A stretch of DNA of 64,000 bases from Geotrypetes seraphini (lineage: Eukaryota > Chordata > Amphibia > Gymnophiona > Dermophiidae). Positions 24,701 to 30,700 of this stretch are shown here, one piece after another. Position 1 is the stretch's first letter. Each line of letters begins with the position of its first letter. The stretch is from contig NC_047091.1 in assembly GCF_902459505.1 (NCBI RefSeq), positions 150,069,455 through 150,133,454 of the forward strand, read 5' to 3'. The notes beneath the pieces were generated by a model. The model ran no database searches and was not told where the DNA came from. It saw nothing but the letters and a program-made list of their open reading frames with translations. A program made the position numbers and the translations under genes.

Positions 24701-27700
24701 GAAGAGACACATTGCTGTGGAAGAGGAAGAGAGGGGAAATCTGGACACAGGAAGGTAACAGAAACAGAGGGGAAATTATGTGCATGGGAGCATTGGGACA
24801 GAGACATAAAGGGGACATACATGGGGATGGTATATGGACACGGGAGGCAATGCCATATACATAGGGGAGATATTAGAAATGGGGAAAATAGGAACACAGA
24901 AGCGAGATGGTTTGTAGGGATGGGATGGGGACAGAGTTCGCAGGCTCCGGCGGCTTGCACAAATTACATTGTAACGCGCCACGAAGGTAAGAGGGAGGGA
25001 GGGAGGAAGGGAGGGAGATGGATGGACGGTCGGTCAGTCAGTGCGAGGGGTGCTGAAGGGCGGTAGAAAGGAACAGACGCTGAAGGGTGGTGGTGGAAAG
25101 GAATGGAACAGATGCTGAAGGGGTGGAGAGGAACAGATACTGGAGAGAAATGTGGAAGACAGAGAGGGGAGAAGTTGCTAAAGGGAAATGGAGAACAGAG
25201 AGTGGGGAAAAGATGCTGAAAGGAAATGGGGAGCAGAGAGTGGGGAGAAGACGCTGAAGGGAAATTGGGAACAGAGAGTGGGGAGAAGATGCTGGAAGGG
25301 AAGAAGACAGAGATGCCAGCCTATGGGGAGAACAGAGGGAAGAAGATGGGTGCCAGACCAATTAAGGGGGGATGAAGGGAGAGGCACAATAATAGAGCAA
25401 ATGGAAGATGCAGAGAGAAGACAGACAGTGGATGGAAGGAATTGAATGAGAAGATGAGGAAAGCAGAAACCAGACAACAAAGGTAGAAAAAAAATTTAAT
25501 TTATTTTCTTTTTTTTTTGCTTTAGGATAAAGTAGATTATCCCAGGACAAGCAGGCAGGTATTCTCACTAACGGGTGACGTAATCCAACGGAGCCCCGAT
25601 GCGGACGCCTCACAAGCATTTTTGCTTGATGAAACTTGAAGTTTCGAGTCGCCCGCACTGTGCATGCGCAAGTGCCTTCCCGCCCAGACCAGGGCACATC
25701 TCCTCAGTTCTTACTTTATCCCAGGACAAGCAGGCAGCATATTCTTAACGCATGGGTGACGTCACCGACGGAGCCCCGGTACGGACACTTTTAACTAGAA
25801 AGTTCTAGATGGCCGCATCGCGCATGCGCGAGTGCCTTCCCGCCCGACGGAGGAGAGCGTGGTCCCCAGTTTCTTCGTTTCCGCGGAGCGAAGAAGACGC
25901 ATGTGCTTTCAACGGCTGTTGAAATCTCTGTTTTTGCCTTCCCGCTCGCGCTATTTTCTTCCTTTTTTTATTCTTTTTCCTTCGGATTTCGTTCTAACTT
26001 GCAAAAAAAAAAAAAAAACTTTGTTTTTTCTTTATTTTTCGGGCCAGCCCCGGCGGGGCCTGTTGCCACCATACAGGCCTCTGGTTTTGATTTTGCGGAG
26101 GTCGTGTTCCCCTTCATGCCCCCTCAGCCGGGTTTTAAGAAGTGCCAGCGGTGTGCACGCCCGATATCTCTCACTGACCCGCACAATTGGTGCCTACAGT
26201 GCCTGGGTCCAGAGCATCGGGCTGACACCTGCACCCGCTGTGCTACTCTTAAAAAACGTACTTTGAAAAATAGACAGATCCAACAGAATATCCTTTTCGG
26301 TACCGGATCTGCCATGGAATCGGTCGCGCCGTCAACGGCGCCGCAAAAGTCGGCACCGACTACTTCGACGCCTGATCCTTCCTCGGGGTCGCTGGCACCA
26401 GGTAAGCCGGCTAAGAAGCCTTCCACTTCCCTTGAGCGCCCTCCTGCCACACGGCGACGCCAGTCCTCCCGGCATCACGCCGACCCCGCAAATGCTCCGC
26501 CCCGATTTCGGTGAGTGCCTCGTCATCTGCATCCTCATCGCTGGGGCATGGAGCGGCACCTATGGTACCGACAAAGAAAAAAGCGGTACCGGTGCCTCCT
26601 CTGGACGACCGCATTGCGGCCATACTACAAAGCCAATTGCAAGAACAACTGCAACAGCAACTCCAGCACTTGTTGCCCGCAATTTTGGCCCCACTCCTTC
26701 CGGTACCAGACCGGCCCGAGCCTCGCACCATACCACCGGTGTCGACACCATCGGTACCGTTGAACACCTCCATGCCGGTACTCGCGGCTGAACCACTTAA
26801 TCCTCCAGTACAAACACGCTCTGATGCCGACCCTCCCCGACATCGAGACCGACACCAGTCCCCCCGAGACCAGGACCGGCATCGATCTTCCTCCCCCGGT
26901 ACCGTCTCGATGCGCTCTGGCAAATCTCTCTCTAAGACTCGCCACACTGAGCCGTCCGCACCACCGTCCTGTCCTGCGCACACCGACGTCAGGGACCCGG
27001 ACTTATGGGAAGAATCCCCACCCGGTACCGATGATGAGGCTTCCTCAACGGACGAGGAACCATCGATGGTCGATACCAGTTCCAAACCTGAACAGTCCTC
27101 ATTCACAAAATTTCTCAGGGAAATGTCGGCGGCTCTGTCGATCCCTTTGGAATCCGACTCTAAGAAGTCCCAGGCTTTCCTGGAAGCCCTGGACTTCGAA
27201 CAACCTCCCAAAGAATTTTTAAAGTTACCCGTCCATGACATCTTACGGGAAACTTTTTACAAAAACTGGGAAAATCCTCTCACGGTATCGGGTGCCCCTC
27301 GAAAACTGGATAGTTTATACAGGGTCATTCCTATCCCGGGGTTCGACAAACCTCAACTACCCCATGAATCCCTTCTAGTGGAGTCCACCTTGAAGAAAAC
27401 CCAGGGCTCCAGTGTTTATGCCTCCACCCCTCCTGGCAAAGAGGGCAGAACAATGGATAAATTTGGCAAGCGCCTTTATCAGAATTCCATGCTTGCCAAC
27501 AGGGCTAATAATTACACCTTCCACTTCTCCTTCTATATGAAGCATTTGGTGCAACAACTCTCCTCCTTACAAAAGTACATCCCTGAGCGTAAGATCCCGG
27601 TTTTCCAACAACAAATCTCCAGTTTGCTCCAACTCCGGAAATTTATGGTGCGATCCATTTATGACTCTTTTGAGCTGACCTCTCGAGCATCTGCCATGGC

Positions 27701-30700
27701 TGTTGCCATGAGGCGCTTGGCCTGGCTGAGAGTTTCTGACCTCGACATTAATCACCAAGACCGCCTTGCTAACGCACCATGTCTTGGTGATGAACTATTC
27801 GGGGAGTCCCTGGACTCAACTACCCAGAAACTATCAGCACACGAGACCAGGTGGGATACCCTAATCAAACCTAAAAAGAAGACTCCACCTGCTCGTCCCT
27901 ACAAACAGCAGTCTTCCTACCAACGCAGGTTCTCGGCCAGACCTCTCAACCCGCCTCAGCAGCAACAGCCTCGCCGGCCTCGTCAGCAGCACCAAACTCA
28001 GGCACGTTTACAGTCTCACCAACCTGCCAAGCCTCTCCCACAGTCAAAACCATCTCAGCCCTTTTGACTCTTTTCTCCAGGGCATAGCCAGTCTCCCGCC
28101 ATCATTGCCTCTTCCTCAGGTGATAGGAGGCCACCTTCAACTCTTCCTCAACCGTTGGGAGGTCATTACATCAGACCTGTGGGTCCTCAACATCATTTGC
28201 CACGGCTACTCTCTCAACTTCCAGACTCTTCCACCAGACAATCCTCCCATAGAGTCTGTTTCTCACTCCTCTCAATCCCCCCTCCTCCTGAGGGAGGTCC
28301 AATCCCTTCTTCTTCTCAATGCCATCGAAGAGGTACCCCCAGACCAAAGGGGTCAGGGATTCTACTCCCGCTACTTCCTGGTTCCCAAGAAGACAGGAGA
28401 CCTCCGTCCCATCCTCGATCTTCGGAACCTCAACAAGTGTCTGGTCAAGGAAAACTTCAGGATGCTCTCCCTTGCCACGCTTTACCCTCTTCTCTCTCAT
28501 CACGACTGGCTATGTTCCCTAGACCTCAAAGAGGCCTACACTCACATTCCAATCCATCTGACTTCATGTCGCTACCTCCGATTTCAGGTACAGCACTACC
28601 ACTATCAGTACAAAGTGCTACCCTTTGGCCTCGCATCATCGCCCAGGGTGTTCACCAAGTGCCTTATTGTGGTGGCGGCCTTCCTCAGGTCTCACAACCT
28701 CCAGGTGTTCCCATACTTGGACGATTGGTTGGTGAAAGCTCCTACGTCTCCGCTTGTGCTACAAGCCACTCAACACACCATCTCTTTCCTCCATCTCCTG
28801 GGGTTCGAGATCAACTACCCCAAGTCACATCTCCTCCCCACACAGCGACTTCAGTTCATTGGTGCCTTCCTCGACACCACTCTGATGAGGGCGTTTCTCC
28901 CCTCAGACCGCCAACGAACCCTGCTCCATCTCTGCCGTCAGGTGCTCCTTTGTCGCTCTATTCCGGCTCGGCAAATGATGGTCCTCCTAGGCCACATGGC
29001 CTCGACAGTCCATGTGCTTCCTCTGGCACGACTCCACCTCAGGACACCTCAATGGACTCTAGCCAACCAATGGTCACAGACCACGGATCCTCTTTCTCAT
29101 CCCATCTCTGTGACATCGTCTCTTCAGCAATCTCTTCAATGGTGGTTGAACTCCTCAAATCTTTCCAGGGGTCTACTCTTTCATCTACCCCCTCACTCCA
29201 TGATCATAACCACAGATGCCTCCCCCTATGCATGGGGAGCTCACATGGGAGATCTTCGCACCCAGGGACTCTGGACCCCTCAGGAGCGTCAACATCACAT
29301 CAATTTCCTGGAACTCAGGGCCATGTTCTATGCTCTCAAGGCCTTCCAGCACCTTCTCTATCCTCAGGTTCTTCTCCTGTGCACAGACAACCAAGTCGCC
29401 ATGTACTACATAAACAAGCAAGGCGGCACCGGATCTCCCCTCCTCTGTCAGGAGGCCATCCGCATCTGGACCTGGGCCACGGCCCGCAGTCTCTTCTTCA
29501 AGGCCGTCTATATCCAGGGCGAACAGAACTCCCTGGCCGACAACCTCAGCCGCATCCTTCAACCTCACGAGTGGACCTTGGATCCCCCCACACTCCGCTC
29601 CTTCTTTGCTCTCTGGGGCACTCCTCAGGTGGACCTCTTTGCAGCTCCTCACAACCATCAGCTGCCCCAGTTCTGCTCCAGACTCTACTCTCCTCATCGT
29701 CTGACCCCGGATGCATTCCTGCTCGACTGGACGGATCGGTTCCTCTATGCCTTTCCTCCACTGCCTCTAATGTTGCGGACGCTATTCAAACTCCGCAGGG
29801 ACAGAGCCACCATGATTCTCATCGCTCCTCGGTGGCCTTGCCAACACTGGTTCTCCCTCCTGCTCCAGCTCAGCTCCAGGGAGCCCATTTATCTTCCTGT
29901 GTTTCCTACTCTACTTACGCAGCAGCATCAGTCTCTACTACATCCCAATCTGTCATCGCTCCACCTGACAGCTTGGTTTCTCTCGGGCTGACCTCTCCAG
30001 AGAATCTATCTCAGCCTGTCCGTCGCATTTTGGATGCCTCCAGGAAACCGGCCACCCTCCAATGTTACCATCAGAAGTGGACCAGGTTCTCCTCTTGGTG
30101 TCTCCTGCATCACCACGACCCCACCTCGTTGGGGGTGGAAACTGTACTGGACTGTTTGCTCTCTCTGTCCGACGCTGGCCTCAAGTCTACCTCAATCAGA
30201 GTCCACCTCAGTGCCATCACTGCGTTTCATGAGCCTATCCTCGGAAAACCTCTCACGGCTCATCCACTGGTTTCCCGGTTCATGAGAGGCCTCTTCAATG
30301 TCAAACCACCTCTGAAGCCTCCTCCTGTCGTCTGGGACCTGAATGTGGTTTTATCAGCCCTCATGAAACCTCCGTTTGAGCCTCTTGCCACTACTTCACT
30401 CAAATTTCTGACGTGGAAGGTGCTTTTCCTCATTGCCATCACCTCTGCCAGGAGGGTTAGTGAGCTGCATGCACTGGTTGCCGACCCACCTTTTACTATT
30501 TTTCACCATGACAAGGTGGTTCTGCGTACCCACCCTTAATTCCTTCCCAAGGTGGTCTCGGACTTCCACCTCAACCAGTCCATTGTATTGCCTGTCTTTT
30601 TCCCTAAACCCCATGCTCATCCTGGGGAACAGGCGTTACACACGCTAGACTGTAAGCGGGCCCTTGCATACTACCTGGACCGTACCAGGGCTCACCGCTC

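Noticed and set aside
28155-30539. Very long + frame (794 codons) across the DIRS copy 2
   Set aside because: Its first two thirds are an alternative frame of the RT/RNase H region, rich in Ser/Pro/His. Only its last part matches the recombinase. It is not a separate gene.
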